This document shows positions 47,126 to 56,741 of a stretch of DNA of 64,000 nt, piece after piece. This stretch comes from Rhodobacter sp. (GTDB lineage Bacteria; Pseudomonadota; Alphaproteobacteria; Rhodobacterales; Rhodobacteraceae), in NCBI GenBank assembly GCA_016704435.1, contig JADJAB010000002.1:248001-312000 (forward strand), in the 5' to 3' direction. Each line of letters opens with the position of its first letter. Position 1 is the stretch's first letter. The notes under the pieces are model-generated. The model was not told where the DNA came from and made no database searches. It worked only from the letters and a program-made list of their open reading frames with translations. A program made the position numbers and the translations under genes.

Positions 47126-48239
47126 TCAATCGGACAGCAGGTCGCCCTGCCGCAGGATGGTGTCGCCCGCAACGTGGCACAGGCTTTGGCCTTTCAGGCA
47201 GAACGGCCACAACTCGCGCCGGAACAGCAGGCCGGTGGCGGGGCTGGGCACGGGCAGGCGGCGGCGGGTCGCGGGGTCCGAGACATGGGCAAGCGTGTCG
47301 CCTTCGTTGACCTCGGCGCCCGGCTCCACCGCCCAGGTGACGATGCCGCCTTGCGGGGCGAAGGCCTCGCCCGCGCCGGCAAGCGGGGTGTGGCGGGCAG
47401 GCGGATGGGCGGGGGCGGGGGCGCCGGAAACGACGCCGACCGCGCCCAGAAAGGCCATAAGGTTTTCGGCATCCTGCGCGCCCGTTGCGTCATCCACGTC
47501 GCGCTGGCCGCGATATTCCAGCGTGGTCGAAAAGCATCCTGCCGGGATCGGGTGGTCGGGGAACCGCTCGCGCAACGCGCGCCAGGGCGCGGTATGCGCC
47601 TCGTCAAAGGCGTTGCCGCCCGAGACATCCTCGATCAGTGCCAGCGCTGCGCCCGTGCAGCGGCCCAGGAGGTCGGTGATCTCGGGCCGCGCGGATGAGG
47701 CATAGAGATGCATCAGCGCCGCATGGTCGCAGTGCAGGTCCAGCACATGGTCGGCGTCATGCGAGCCCTGCATCAGCCGGATGCGCAACTCGTCCACCTC
47801 GGTCTGCGGGGTCTCGGCGGCCAGCGCCTCGGCAAAGGCGGCGCGGATCAGGGGCGCAGTTGCGGTCGGCATCGCCGGTCAACCGACCCGCAAGCGCATC
47901 GCCCGCCAGCGCGGCCAGATCGGGATAGCCGCGGTTGAAGTTGCGCATCGATTCAAGGTCTTGCCGTCCCTGTGGCTTTCCCTGCAGCCATTGCGTCAGA
48001 CCGATCGGATTGGCCAGCGGCACCACCACGACCTCGCCGGTGATCCGGCCCTCGGCCTCGGCCCGGTCCAGCAGGTCCATCAGGTGCCACAGGGCAATGG
48101 CGCCCGGCATCTCGTCGGCATGCAAGGCCGATTGCAGATAGACCTTGGGCCCCTGCCCCGCCTTGCCCCAGACATGACGCGTCAGGACGCGGATGGTGCC
48201 CGGACTGACAGCGGTCAGGGCGACGGTTTCGGATTTCAT
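47126..48239 (-). CDS. Succinylglutamate desuccinylase/aspartoacylase (M14-like) deacylase, frameshifted
   Basis: Zinc-dependent amidohydrolase of the AstE/AspA family that removes acyl groups from N-acyl amino acids. Zinc ligands are visible in YLQSALHADEMPGA (His and Glu of HxxE) and VLDLHCDH; the C-terminal beta-domain with EVNEGDTLAHVSD and PVPSPATGLLF is also typical. The frame breaks at the GGGG run 47851-47854: removing one base yields DADRNCALIRAAFAEALAAE. The start at 48239 (MKSETVALTAVSPGT) has AGAGGTC upstream. It lies between the TetR gene and the system 2 binding protein, which suggests its substrate is an imported acyl amino compound. Confidence 0.87.
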
Positions 48240-48299
48240 GCAGACCTCTGGCCGCAAAGGCCTTTCCCGAGGAAGTTTGCGACCGGGCAGAAGCGTGAG

Positions 48300-48917
48300 T
48301 CAAGCACCATCGCCAACCTCCAGCGGGCCGAGAAGCGGCTCCAGCAGGCCCTTGCAGGCCGCACGGGCGCTTGCAGCGTCAAAGCCCTCGGGGTCGATGC
48401 ACTGCTCCAGCCAGAGCCCGTCGATCAGGCCGATCACGGTGGTCGCCAGGGCGCCCGCGTCGATCCTCAAGCCGCGGACAAAGCAATGCGCTTCGATGGC
48501 CAGTTCCACCGTGTTGCGATAAAGCCCGTAGTTGCGACGATGCGCCGCGCGAAGATCAGGGTTCACCGCCACCTCGCCCCAGAGCGCCAACCAGATACGC
48601 AGGTTTTCGGGCGAGTGGCTTTCAGCGTCGAACATGGCGTCCAGCAGCACGCCCAGCGGCAGCGGCTCTCCCCCGGGGCGCAGGGTCGCCAGCATCGGCT
48701 GATAGGCGGCCTCGTACACCGCCGCCAGAAGCCCGTCCTTGCCGCCGAAGTGATGCGCGATCAGCCCGCGAGAGGCTTCGGCCCGGCGGCAGATATTGTC
48801 GATGGTGAACGCCGTGATGCCGCCGGTCGCCAGGCAGGCAAGCCCCGCCTGCACCAGCATCTGGGCGCGGTCCTCGGCCGAATAGCGACGGAATTTCGGG
48901 GCCTCAGATGTGGTCAC
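48300..48917 (-). CDS. TetR family repressor (BetI-like)
   Basis: A 205-residue TetR regulator. The helix-turn-helix reads FTIDNICRRAEASRGLIAHH with FGGKDGLLAAVYEA after it, the pattern of BetI and its relatives, which respond to choline-like molecules. The C-terminal ligand domain has a cysteine-rich end (EQCIDPEG, ARAACKG). The start overlaps the upstream hydrolase stop by 14 bp. The likely operators are the two TTGTTGAACAA palindromes at 50923-50935 and 51009-51021, so it would control its own operon and the divergent oxidoreductase-MttB genes. Confidence 0.9.
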   Translation of the reverse strand: MTTSEAPKFRRYSAEDRAQMLVQAGLACLATGGITAFTIDNICRRAEASRGLIAHHFGGKDGLLAAVYEAAYQPMLATLRPGGEPLPLGVLLDAMFDAESHSPENLRIWLALWGEVAVNPDLRAAHRRNYGLYRNTVELAIEAHCFVRGLRIDAGALATTVIGLIDGLWLEQCIDPEGFDAASARAACKGLLEPLLGPLEVGDGA

Positions 48918-50910
48918 GCGGGATCGCCTCCTGCCATGTGCGGCGGAAGATCTCCGCGCCGTTTTCGGTCAGGATGATCTCGGCCTGCACGTGGAAATTC
49001 TCGTGGTCGCAGGTCATCCGGCTGGTGCTTTCATGGGTGAAAGTGCCATCGGCGCGGGTTTGCGTCACGCGGTAGTGGGTGGACATTTCGGCGCTCAGCG
49101 GCTGGCCCTCGGTGATGGTATGGCGGGCAAAGCCGTCGCTGGCCTGACGGATGCCGATATCGGTGAACTCATGGTCATAGGTCCAGCGCGGGAAATCGAC
49201 GGTGATCCGGCCCGACAGCAGATCGCGGGTGATGCGGCGCGGAGAGGTCGCGGCGACGGGATAATCGACCATCGGCACCTCTGGCGCGGATTCCGGCGGA
49301 TCGAAGGGGCGCAGGGTGGCGTCTTCGGGCCGGGGCGGGCGCACCGGCAGAGTCAGCGTGGCGGCCCCGGTGTCGATGGTCAACACGGCCAGTTCGGGCG
49401 ACGGCCAGGCGATCGGCCAGTAGCTTGATGACAGTGCCAGCCCGATCCGGTGACCGGGGGCGAAGGCATGGGCGATGTCGTCCAGTTCCACCTCGACCGT
49501 GATCGGTTCACCAGGCGCCAGCGCCTGCGGCCGGTCGTGGCCCTGCCAATGGGTCAGGTTCATCAGCCCCAAGGTGACGCGGGTGGATGCGCCATCGGGG
49601 GCCACATCGTTCAGCCGTACCGCGACCAGCGCCAGCGGTTTGTCCGACGCCACCCGCAGGGTGAGCCTTGGCGCACCGAGGATCTCCAGCCGTTCGGTCA
49701 GCGGCTCGCTCAGCCAGACCAGCGACCCGCCATCATCCTCGCGCTGGTCCGGCGGCCAGTCGGCATCGGCGCCGTATCGCCCGACCTCTCCCGCCGCGAT
49801 CCCGACCCAGAGGGGAGAGCGGATCTGCGCGGTTCCGGGCTGCGGCTCGGACGCCAGCGATCGCCCTGCGAGGAAATAGCGCCGGGGCGTGATGCGGGCG
49901 GAGGGCCATTCGCTTTCGCCCACCCACCGTCCGGGGCGATGGTCGTAGCAGGTCTTCGGCGGCACGGAGTCCTGCATCCAGACCCGCAGTTTCGGCTCGT
50001 CCATGATCCCGGTATCGCCGCCCTTCAGCCAGTGGTCGCACCAGCGGATCACCTCTTGCAGCCAGCCGATGGCGGGGCCCACCGTCACGTCCTGCGGAAA
50101 AGAATGTGCCCAGGGGCCGACCAGCCCGCGACAGGGCGCGGTCATGCCGGCCAGAAGGCGCGGGACGGCTTCGGAGTAGTTGTCGGCCCAACCCGAGACG
50201 GCATAGACGGGGATCTTGATTGCGGAAAAATCCTCGCAGACCGAGCCCTGCCGCCAGTAATCGTCGCGGCGCTGATGGGCCAGCCAGGTCAGGCCCCAGG
50301 GGCGGTTCGCCTCGATCCGTTGCTGCCAGATCTCGCGCCATCTGTCGCCATGCAGGGCGGGGTCGGGCGGCAGGTCCATGCCGGCGACCATGGTGCCCGA
50401 CCAGTCCATGTTGTCCTTTGACAGGCAGCCGCCGATGTAGTGCACGTCGGTGGCATAGCGGTCGTCGGTAAAGCCCACGGCGATCACGGTCTTCAGCGCA
50501 GGTGGCTGGCGAGCGGCGATCTGCAGCCCGTTGAACCCGCCCCAGCTGATGCCGATCATGGCAACCTGCCCGTCGCACCACGCCTGCTGTGCTATCCATG
50601 CGATCAGATCGCAGCCGTCTTCCTGTTCCTGCGGGCTGTATTCATCATGCAGCACGCCTTCGCTTTCGCCAGTGCCGCGAATGTCGACGCGCAGGCAGGC
50701 GTAGCCATGCCCGGCCAGATACATGTGCATCCCCTGGTCGCGGCCGCGGGTACCGTCATGCTTGCGGTAAGGCAGGTATTCCAGAATCACCGGATGCGCG
50801 CCCTGCCCTGCGGGCCGCCACAGCTTGGCCGCCAGCCTTGTCCCGTCGGGCAAGGGGATGAAGAGGTTTCCGGTGACCTCGACGGGATAGGGGAAGTCGG
50901 TGCGGATCAT
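48904..50910 (-). CDS. CocE/NonD family hydrolase (X-Pro dipeptidyl-peptidase S15 type)
   Basis: A 668-residue alpha/beta-hydrolase with three parts: the S15 catalytic domain with nucleophile in GISWGG (Ser122) and early RVDIRGTGESEG, the cap and acid/His region, and the C-terminal jelly-roll (PF08530-like) with WLSEPLTERLEILGAPRLTL. An extra beta-rich tail (about 545-668) ends IFRRTWQEAIPRDHI. Members cleave esters or X-Pro peptides. It opens the leftward array from the divergent promoter. Substrate not determinable from sequence. Confidence 0.9.
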   Translation of the reverse strand: MIRTDFPYPVEVTGNLFIPLPDGTRLAAKLWRPAGQGAHPVILEYLPYRKHDGTRGRDQGMHMYLAGHGYACLRVDIRGTGESEGVLHDEYSPQEQEDGCDLIAWIAQQAWCDGQVAMIGISWGGFNGLQIAARQPPALKTVIAVGFTDDRYATDVHYIGGCLSKDNMDWSGTMVAGMDLPPDPALHGDRWREIWQQRIEANRPWGLTWLAHQRRDDYWRQGSVCEDFSAIKIPVYAVSGWADNYSEAVPRLLAGMTAPCRGLVGPWAHSFPQDVTVGPAIGWLQEVIRWCDHWLKGGDTGIMDEPKLRVWMQDSVPPKTCYDHRPGRWVGESEWPSARITPRRYFLAGRSLASEPQPGTAQIRSPLWVGIAAGEVGRYGADADWPPDQREDDGGSLVWLSEPLTERLEILGAPRLTLRVASDKPLALVAVRLNDVAPDGASTRVTLGLMNLTHWQGHDRPQALAPGEPITVEVELDDIAHAFAPGHRIGLALSSSYWPIAWPSPELAVLTIDTGAATLTLPVRPPRPEDATLRPFDPPESAPEVPMVDYPVAATSPRRITRDLLSGRITVDFPRWTYDHEFTDIGIRQASDGFARHTITEGQPLSAEMSTHYRVTQTRADGTFTHESTSRMTCDHENFHVQAEIILTENGAEIFRRTWQEAIPRDHI

Positions 50911-50922
50911 GCAAAGGCCTTC

Positions 50923-50935
50923 TTGTTGAACAAAC
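50923..50935. promoter_or_regulatory. TetR-type operator 1
   Basis: TTGTTGAACAAAC, containing the palindrome TTGTT-G-AACAA. Its exact inverse recurs at 51009-51021. It is 13 nt upstream of the hydrolase start codon, where bound repressor would block leftward transcription. Confidence 0.65.
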
Positions 50936-50976
50936 ATGCAACAAGGCGACAACCCGAGTCAAACCGCAAAGCATGC

Positions 50977-51006
50977 TTGACCGAAAAACGATTCCCACCT
51001 TACTAT
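50977..51006 (+). promoter_or_regulatory. Sigma-70 promoter for the oxidoreductase-MttB genes
   Basis: TTGACC (50977-50982), an 18-base spacer, and TACTAT (51001-51006). Operator 2 begins three bases past the -10, covering the expected start site, as expected for repression. On the other strand TTGACT (plus-strand 50957-50962) may be the -35 for the leftward genes. Confidence 0.6.
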
Positions 51007-51008
51007 AC

Positions 51009-51021
51009 GTTTGTTCAACAA
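51009..51021. promoter_or_regulatory. TetR-type operator 2
   Basis: GTTTGTTCAACAA, the exact inverse of operator 1 and 9 nt upstream of the oxidoreductase start codon. It overlaps the presumed transcription start of the rightward promoter. Confidence 0.65.
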
Positions 51022-51030
51022 GGTCAGACC

Positions 51031-53045
51031 ATGCCCCGCGATCCCCGCTATGACATCCTGTTCCAGCCGGTGCGGATTGGCCCGAAGACCGCGCCGAACC
51101 GGTTCTTCCAGGTGCCGCATGCCTCTGGCATGACCAACGCTTCCCCGCGTCCGGGCGGCGTTTCGCGGCATGAAGGCCGAAGGGGGCTGGGGCGTGGTCT
51201 GCACCGGGGCCTGCTCGGTCCATTCCAGTTCGGATGACAGCCCGTTTCCGAACGCAACGCTGTGGGATGATGCCGATACCCGCGCGCATGCGTTGATGTG
51301 CGATGCCGTTCACGCCCACGGCGCGCTGGCGGGGGTGGAGCTGTGGCACGGCGGGGCGGCAGCGATGAACCGGACCACGCGGGATGCGCCCCTGTCGCCG
51401 TCCGGCGTACCCTGGATGGCGACGCATGTGGGGTTCATGACGGCAGCGCGGCCGAAGGTGATGGATGCGGGCGATATCCGCGACCTGATCCGCTGGCATG
51501 CGGAGGCGGCGAAGCGGGCGGAGGCGGCGGGCTTTGACATCCTCTATGTCTATTCCGGCATGGGCTACCTGCCCTATCAGTTCCTGCTGTCCGATTATAA
51601 TTCCCGCACCGATGGCTATGGCGGCTCGGTCCGCAACCGGGTGCGGCTGACCGAAGAGCTGATTGATGCGGTGCGCAATGCGACCGGCGGGCGCTGCGCG
51701 GTGGCCCTGCGGATGTCGATGCAGGAATTGCGGGCGCGGCCTTCGGAAGTGGCAGAGAGCGAGGCGCATGAGGTGGTCGGGCTGCTGCGCGACGCGCCCG
51801 ATCTGTTCGATGTGAAGATGGATTATTCGGCTTTTGATTGCTCTCCCAGTCGGTTCTCCGGCGAAGGCAGCCATGAGGCGACGGTGGATTTCATGAAGAA
51901 GGTCACCGACAAGCCGGTGGTGGGGGTCGGGCGCTTCACTTCTCCGGATACGATGGTTTCGATGGTCAAGCGCGGGGTGCTGGACCTGATCGGCGGCGCG
52001 CGGCCCTCGATCGCCGACCCGTTCCTGCCGCAGAAGATCGACCACGGACGAGAGGCGGAAATCCGCGAGTGCATCGGCTGCAATATCTGCATTTCCAGCT
52101 GGCATGACGGCGTCTGGGTGCGATGCACGCAAAACCCCACGGCGGGCGAGGAATATCGGCGCGGTTGGCATCCGGAGAAGGTGGCAAAGGACGGGGCCGG
52201 CAGCGTGCTGGTCATCGGCGGCGGGCCTGCGGGGCTGGAGGCGGCCTTGACGCTGGCGCGCCGGGGGTTTGCCGTCACGGTGGCCGAAAGGGCGCGGGAG
52301 TTTGGCGGACGGCTGTTGTGGGAAAGCAGCCTGCCGGGGTTGCGGCAGTGGTTCCGGGTTGTGGACTATCGGCTGGGGCAGTTGCGGGCGATGCCCAACG
52401 TGCAGCTTTACGCGGAAAGCCCGATGAGCGCGACAGAGGCGCTGGCCTTTGGTGCCGATCATATCGTGGTCGCCACCGGGGCGGATTGGGACAGGGCTCT
52501 GTGCGGGCCAAATGAGATTCCGGCGGGCCGGGTGGAAGGGCCCGGGGTGTTCACGCCTTCGGACATTGCGGCGGGGAGGATGCCGGAGGGCCCGGTCGTG
52601 GTGCATGATTTCGACAACTACTACATGGGCTCGGCTTTGGCCGAAATGCTGGCCGATCAGGGGCTTGCCGTGACCTATGTGACCACCGCAGGCAACGCCG
52701 CCGCCTGGGGCTTCATGACCAATGAACAGCCGCAGGTGCATCAGTCCTTCGCGCAGCGCGGGGTGGCCCTGCGCACATCCGAACGGGTGGAGGGGTTTGC
52801 GGGCGGCGCGGTGCGGCTGCGGCACATGTTCTCGGCGCAGCGGCGCAGGTGCAGGCAGCGTCACTCGGCTGGCGCGATCTGCACTGGCCGACGAATTGCG
52901 CGCATCGGGTGCGGACTCGGTGCATCTTGCGGGCGATGCCCATGCGCCGGGCGCCTTGGCGCATGCGATCTACCACGCGCATCGGACGGCGCGGGAACTC
53001 GCCGCTATTCCCTTGATTCTCCGCGACTTTGCGATTCCGACATGA
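51031..53045 (+). CDS. FMN/FAD/4Fe-4S oxidoreductase of the trimethylamine dehydrogenase family, frameshifted twice
   Basis: Two-domain flavoprotein: an N-terminal TIM-barrel old-yellow-enzyme-like part (MPRDPRYDILFQPVRIGPKT, then GVELWHGGAAAMNRTTRD and PVVGVGRFTSPDTMVSMVK), the iron-sulfur cysteines in CIGCNICISSWHDGVWVRC, and a C-terminal FAD/NAD domain (SVLVIGGGPAGLEAALTLAR). Relatives demethylate tertiary amines such as trimethylamine or N-methylproline. The frame breaks at the CCCC run 51143-51146 (removing one base gives TNASRVRAAFRGMKAEGGWG) and again around 52825-52880, after which GADSVHLAGDAHAPGALAHA continues in another frame. The stop at 53045 overlaps the MttB-like start by 4 bp. 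Confidence 0.85.
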
Positions 53046-54550
53046 GCCGCCGATCTGACGCCCGTCGCCCGCAGGCGGTGCCGCAGAGGCCCTTCGGGCA
53101 GGTGGCGCGGCGGTTGGCGCCGGTCGAGGTGATTTCGGCCGATCAGGTGGAGGCGATCCATCTGGCCGCCCTGCGGGTGCTGGATGAGACGGGCATGCGG
53201 GTGCTGGACGGTGGCGCGCGCGACCGGTTTCGCGCTGCGGGTGCGCGGGTGGATGATCTGATGGTGCGGCTGGATCCGGGGCTGGTGGCGGAGCGGTTGG
53301 CGACCGTGCCGGGGGCGTTCCGGCTGGCCGCGCGGAACCCGGCGCATGACCTGGCATTGGGTGGGGAAGATATGGTTTTCGCCTCGGTCGGCGGGCCGGC
53401 CTACATGATGGATCTGGCGGGGGGGCGGCGCGAGGGGCGGCTTTCCGAGATGGAGGACTACCTGCGGCTGGTGCAGGTCCTGAACGTGATCCAGCAGGAA
53501 GGCGGCGGGCCGTTCGAGCCGATGGACCTGCCCGCCGCGACCCGTCATCTGGACATCTATTCGGCCCAGATCCGGCTGCTGGACAAGAACTGGCAGACCC
53601 AGACCCTGGGCCGCGCCCGCACCGTGGACGGGCTGGAGATGGCGGCGATCGGGATGGGGCAAAGCCTTGAAGACATGACGGAAAGCCCGTGCCTGCTGGG
53701 GATCGTCAACACCAATTCCCCGCTGCAACTGGACGTACCGATGGCCGAGGGGCTGATGACGCTGGCCGCCCATGGGCAGGTCAATGTGATCACGCCTTTC
53801 ACGCTGGCAGGCGCGATGGCGCCGGTGTCTTTGGCCGGGGCCCTGGTGTTGCAGCATGCCGAGGCGCTGGCCGGGATCGTGCTGACGCAAGTGGTGCGGC
53901 CGGGGGTGCCGGTGATGTATGGCGGCTTCACCAGCAACGTCGACATGCTGACCGGATCGCCCGCCTTCGGAACGCCGGAATATGCCAAGGCCGCAATGGC
54001 CTCGGGGCAGTTGGCACGGCATGTCGGGGTGCCGTTCCGGTCATCGAACGTCACTTCGGCCAATGCGGTGGATGCGCAGGCGGCTTACGAATCCCAGATG
54101 GCGATCTGGGGCGCGGTGATGGGAGGTGTTCACTTGCTGAACCACGCGGCGGGGTGGATGCATGGCGGGCTGACGGCCAGCTTTGAAAAGCTGCTGCTGG
54201 ATGCCGAGATGTTGCAGATGATGCAAGGGGTTATGGAGCCTGTGGCGACCGACCCGGCCGAACTGGCATTGGCGGCGATTGCCGAGGTCGGCCCCGGCGG
54301 GCATTTCTTCGGCACGCAGCATACGCTGGACCGCTATCGCGAGGCGTTTCACCGGCCCCTGCTGTCGGACTGGTCGGCGCATGAGGCGTGGAAGGCGGCA
54401 GGAAGCATCGGAACGGCGGAACGGGCAGCCGCGCTATGGCCGAAGGTGCTGGCCGAGTATCGGGAGCCGAAGCTGGCCGAAGACCGGGCCGAGGCATTGG
54501 CGGCCCATGTCGCCCGGCGCAAGGCCGAGGGCGGCGCGCCGATGAACTGA
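53042..54550 (+). CDS. Trimethylamine methyltransferase (MttB) family protein, non-pyrrolysine type
   Basis: A 502-residue MttB-superfamily protein starting MSRRSDARRPQAVPQRPFGQ. The reading frame has no in-frame amber codon, so it belongs to the non-pyrrolysine group whose studied members (MtgB and others) demethylate quaternary amines such as glycine betaine, passing the methyl to a corrinoid protein. Conserved segments include EVISADQVEAIHLAALRVLD, ASVGGPAYMMDLAGG, GIVNTNSPLQLDVPMAEGL and VPVMYGGFTSNVDM. No corrinoid protein gene is nearby. Coupled to the oxidoreductase by a 4-bp overlap. Confidence 0.88.
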   Translation: MSRRSDARRPQAVPQRPFGQVARRLAPVEVISADQVEAIHLAALRVLDETGMRVLDGGARDRFRAAGARVDDLMVRLDPGLVAERLATVPGAFRLAARNPAHDLALGGEDMVFASVGGPAYMMDLAGGRREGRLSEMEDYLRLVQVLNVIQQEGGGPFEPMDLPAATRHLDIYSAQIRLLDKNWQTQTLGRARTVDGLEMAAIGMGQSLEDMTESPCLLGIVNTNSPLQLDVPMAEGLMTLAAHGQVNVITPFTLAGAMAPVSLAGALVLQHAEALAGIVLTQVVRPGVPVMYGGFTSNVDMLTGSPAFGTPEYAKAAMASGQLARHVGVPFRSSNVTSANAVDAQAAYESQMAIWGAVMGGVHLLNHAAGWMHGGLTASFEKLLLDAEMLQMMQGVMEPVATDPAELALAAIAEVGPGGHFFGTQHTLDRYREAFHRPLLSDWSAHEAWKAAGSIGTAERAAALWPKVLAEYREPKLAEDRAEALAAHVARRKAEGGAPMN

Positions 54551-54742
54551 CGCCCGAGGGGCCGCGACAACGACCTTGCCGGGATGAAATGCCGCGCTTC
54601 CGCCAAGGTCGGCGAATCAAGGGTTAACAGACTGGAATTGCTGATTTTTTCCGGTCTGCAAAGCGTCTGCATTGCGTCTGGCAAACGTATGGCACATTTG
54701 CCCGCAGAAGCGGGGTTAACGCAGCGAACGCAAGCGGCGCGG

Positions 54743-55237
54743 TTACATCAGCCCAAGCTGTTTGTAAAAGCCGAGCGCGTCGTAATAGTCATTCTGCACC
54801 TTGATCTTGCCGCCGGTGATGGTGAAGAGCGAGGCGCCGGGGAAGCGGAAGGTCTTGCCGGTGGCGGGGGTGCCATCGCCCCAGGCGCCGGTGTTGGTGC
54901 CGGAGAATTCCCATTCAAAGGCGATGCGGTCGCCCTGCACGATGGGCGCACCGGTCATCTGCCAGGAGGCATCGGGCACCGCCGTCAGGAAATTGTCGAT
55001 CACGCCGGTCTTGGCGGCCTCGCTGCCGGTGATGGCGGTGCCGACGGAGGCGTCGAAATAGCTGACATCCTCGGCGAAATGGGCGGCGGCGGCGGCACTG
55101 TCATGGGCATTCCAGGCGGCAAGGTAGGCGGTGAGGGTGGCCTCGGCCCCGTCCTCGGCATGGGCCGTTTGCGTGGCCAGCAGGGTGGCGGCGGCAGCAC
55201 CGGCGCCTGCGGCAAAGAGGTTGCGACGATTGAACAT
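54743..55237 (-). CDS. Secreted NTF2-like (SnoaL/ketosteroid isomerase-like) protein
   Basis: 164 residues with a twin-arginine-like signal (MFNRRNLFAAGAGAAAATLL, cleavage near AHA-ED). The body is an NTF2 fold: LTAYLAAWNAHDSAAAAAHF, AEDVSYFDASVGTAITGSE and GGKIKVQNDYYDALGFYKQL. The start at 55237 is preferred; an ATG six bases upstream is also possible, both behind AGGGGAG. It follows the aldehyde dehydrogenase by 49 nt and may be the end of the polyamine operon. The substrate is unknown. Confidence 0.8.
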   Translation of the reverse strand: MFNRRNLFAAGAGAAAATLLATQTAHAEDGAEATLTAYLAAWNAHDSAAAAAHFAEDVSYFDASVGTAITGSEAAKTGVIDNFLTAVPDASWQMTGAPIVQGDRIAFEWEFSGTNTGAWGDGTPATGKTFRFPGASLFTITGGKIKVQNDYYDALGFYKQLGLM

Positions 55238-55286
55238 GGTCATTCTCCCCTGATGCGGCGCGGGCGGCATTGCCCGTGCCGATGGC

Positions 55287-56729
55287 TTAGCCGTGCTTCA
55301 CCATGACGTGGCGGACCACGGTGTAGTCTTCCAGCGCATAGGCGGACATGTCCTTGCCGTAGCCGGATTGTTTCAGCCCGCCATGCGGCATTTCGTTGGT
55401 CAGCATGAAGTGGGTGTTGATCCAGGTGCAGCCGTAGCGAAGCTGCGCTGCGGTGGCCATGGCGCGGCCGACATCGCGGGTCCAGACCGAGGACGCCAGG
55501 CCATAGTCGCTGTCATTGGCCCAGCTGACGGCATCGTCCACGTCCGAGAACGGGGTGACGGACACCACGGGGCCGAACACTTCGCGCCTTACGATCTCGT
55601 CATCCTGTTTGGCGCCGGCGACGACGGTGGGGCGGTAGTAGAAGCCCTGGTCCATCGCCTCGCCGCCGGTGGTGATCTGGACGTGGTTCAGTTCCCGCGC
55701 GCGGTTGACGAAGCTGGCGACGCGGTCGCGCTGGCGCTGGCTGATCAGGGGGCCGATCTCGTTGGTGGTATCGTCTTCGGCGCCAAGGGTGATCGAGGCG
55801 GCGGCAGAGGTCAGGTCGGCCACCAGGTTGTCATAGACCTTGCGGCCGGCATAGACGCGGCACGCGGCGGTGCAGTCCTGCCCGGCGTTGTAGAAGCTGA
55901 AGGCGCGCAGGCCTTCGACCACCTCGGCAATGTCGGCATCGTCGAACACGATCACCGGCGCCTTGCCGCCCAGTTCCAGATGCGTCCGCTTCACCGTCTT
56001 GGCGGCGGCATCCAGCATCTTCTTGCCGGTCGCCACATCGCCGGTCAGGCTGATCATGTCGACGCCGGGGTGGTTGATCAGGTAGCTGCCGACGGTCTGG
56101 CCCCGCCCGGCGACGATGGAGACGACGCCTTCGGGCAGTTCGTCAGCCAGGATCCTCGCCATCTTCAGGGCGCTCAGCGGCGTCTGTTCCGACGGCTTGA
56201 ACACCACTGTATTGCCGCCTGCGATGGCCGGGCCCAGCTTCCAGGCCATCATCATCAGCGGGTAGTTCCAGGGCGCGATCGAGGCGACGACGCCGACCGC
56301 ATCGCGGCGGATCATCGAGGTATGGCCAGAGAGGTATTCGCCCGCCACCGTGCCGGTCATGCAGCGCACCGCGCCGGCGAAATAGCGGTAGCAATCGACG
56401 ATGGCAGGGATTTCGTCGTTCCGGGCGGCGTTGATCGGCTTGCCGCAGTTCAGCGCCTCAAGCGCTGCAAAGGCGTCGGCCTCGGCCTCGACCCGGTCGG
56501 CGATGCGCAGAAGGGCGGCGGAGCGTTCGGCGGGGGTGGTGCGCGACCAGTGGGCAAAGGCCTTGCGGGCGGCGGCGACGGCGCGGTCGATCTGTGCGGT
56601 CGAGGCCTCGGGCACCTCAAGGATCAACCCGCCGGTGCGCGGGTTCAGGATCGGCTCTTTGGCCTCTTGCCCGGCCTCGAAGGCGGCGCCGATCAGCAGG
56701 GCGGTGTCGATGGTGGAAAGCGTGTCCAT
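55287..56729 (-). CDS. Aldehyde dehydrogenase, probably aminobutyraldehyde/betaine-aldehyde type
   Basis: A 480-residue NAD(P)-dependent aldehyde dehydrogenase: IAPWNYPLMMMAWKLGPAIA, the glutamate in THLELGGKAPVIVFDDADI and the catalytic cysteine in YNAGQDCTAACRVYAG. The C-terminal MPHGGLKQSGYGKDMSAYAL is typical of the gamma-aminobutyraldehyde (PatD/YdcW) and betaine aldehyde groups. It lies 12 nt past a polyamine-type permease, so oxidation of an aminoaldehyde derived from putrescine is the likely role (inference). Confidence 0.9.
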   Translation of the reverse strand: MDTLSTIDTALLIGAAFEAGQEAKEPILNPRTGGLILEVPEASTAQIDRAVAAARKAFAHWSRTTPAERSAALLRIADRVEAEADAFAALEALNCGKPINAARNDEIPAIVDCYRYFAGAVRCMTGTVAGEYLSGHTSMIRRDAVGVVASIAPWNYPLMMMAWKLGPAIAGGNTVVFKPSEQTPLSALKMARILADELPEGVVSIVAGRGQTVGSYLINHPGVDMISLTGDVATGKKMLDAAAKTVKRTHLELGGKAPVIVFDDADIAEVVEGLRAFSFYNAGQDCTAACRVYAGRKVYDNLVADLTSAAASITLGAEDDTTNEIGPLISQRQRDRVASFVNRARELNHVQITTGGEAMDQGFYYRPTVVAGAKQDDEIVRREVFGPVVSVTPFSDVDDAVSWANDSDYGLASSVWTRDVGRAMATAAQLRYGCTWINTHFMLTNEMPHGGLKQSGYGKDMSAYALEDYTVVRHVMVKHG

Positions 56730-56741
56730 TGCGAGCTCCTG

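Noticed and set aside
51170..54550. A single 1126-codon frame that would be an oxidoreductase-MttB fusion
   Set aside because: The join is out of frame for the oxidoreductase C-terminus, and an ATGA overlap at 53042-53045 marks two separate genes. The fusion results from indels at 51143-51146 and 52825-52880.
54689..54706. TGGCACATTTG, resembling a third sigma-54 promoter
   Set aside because: GG and GC are not 10 bases apart, the -24 element lacks the final G, and the nearest gene in that direction is on the other strand.
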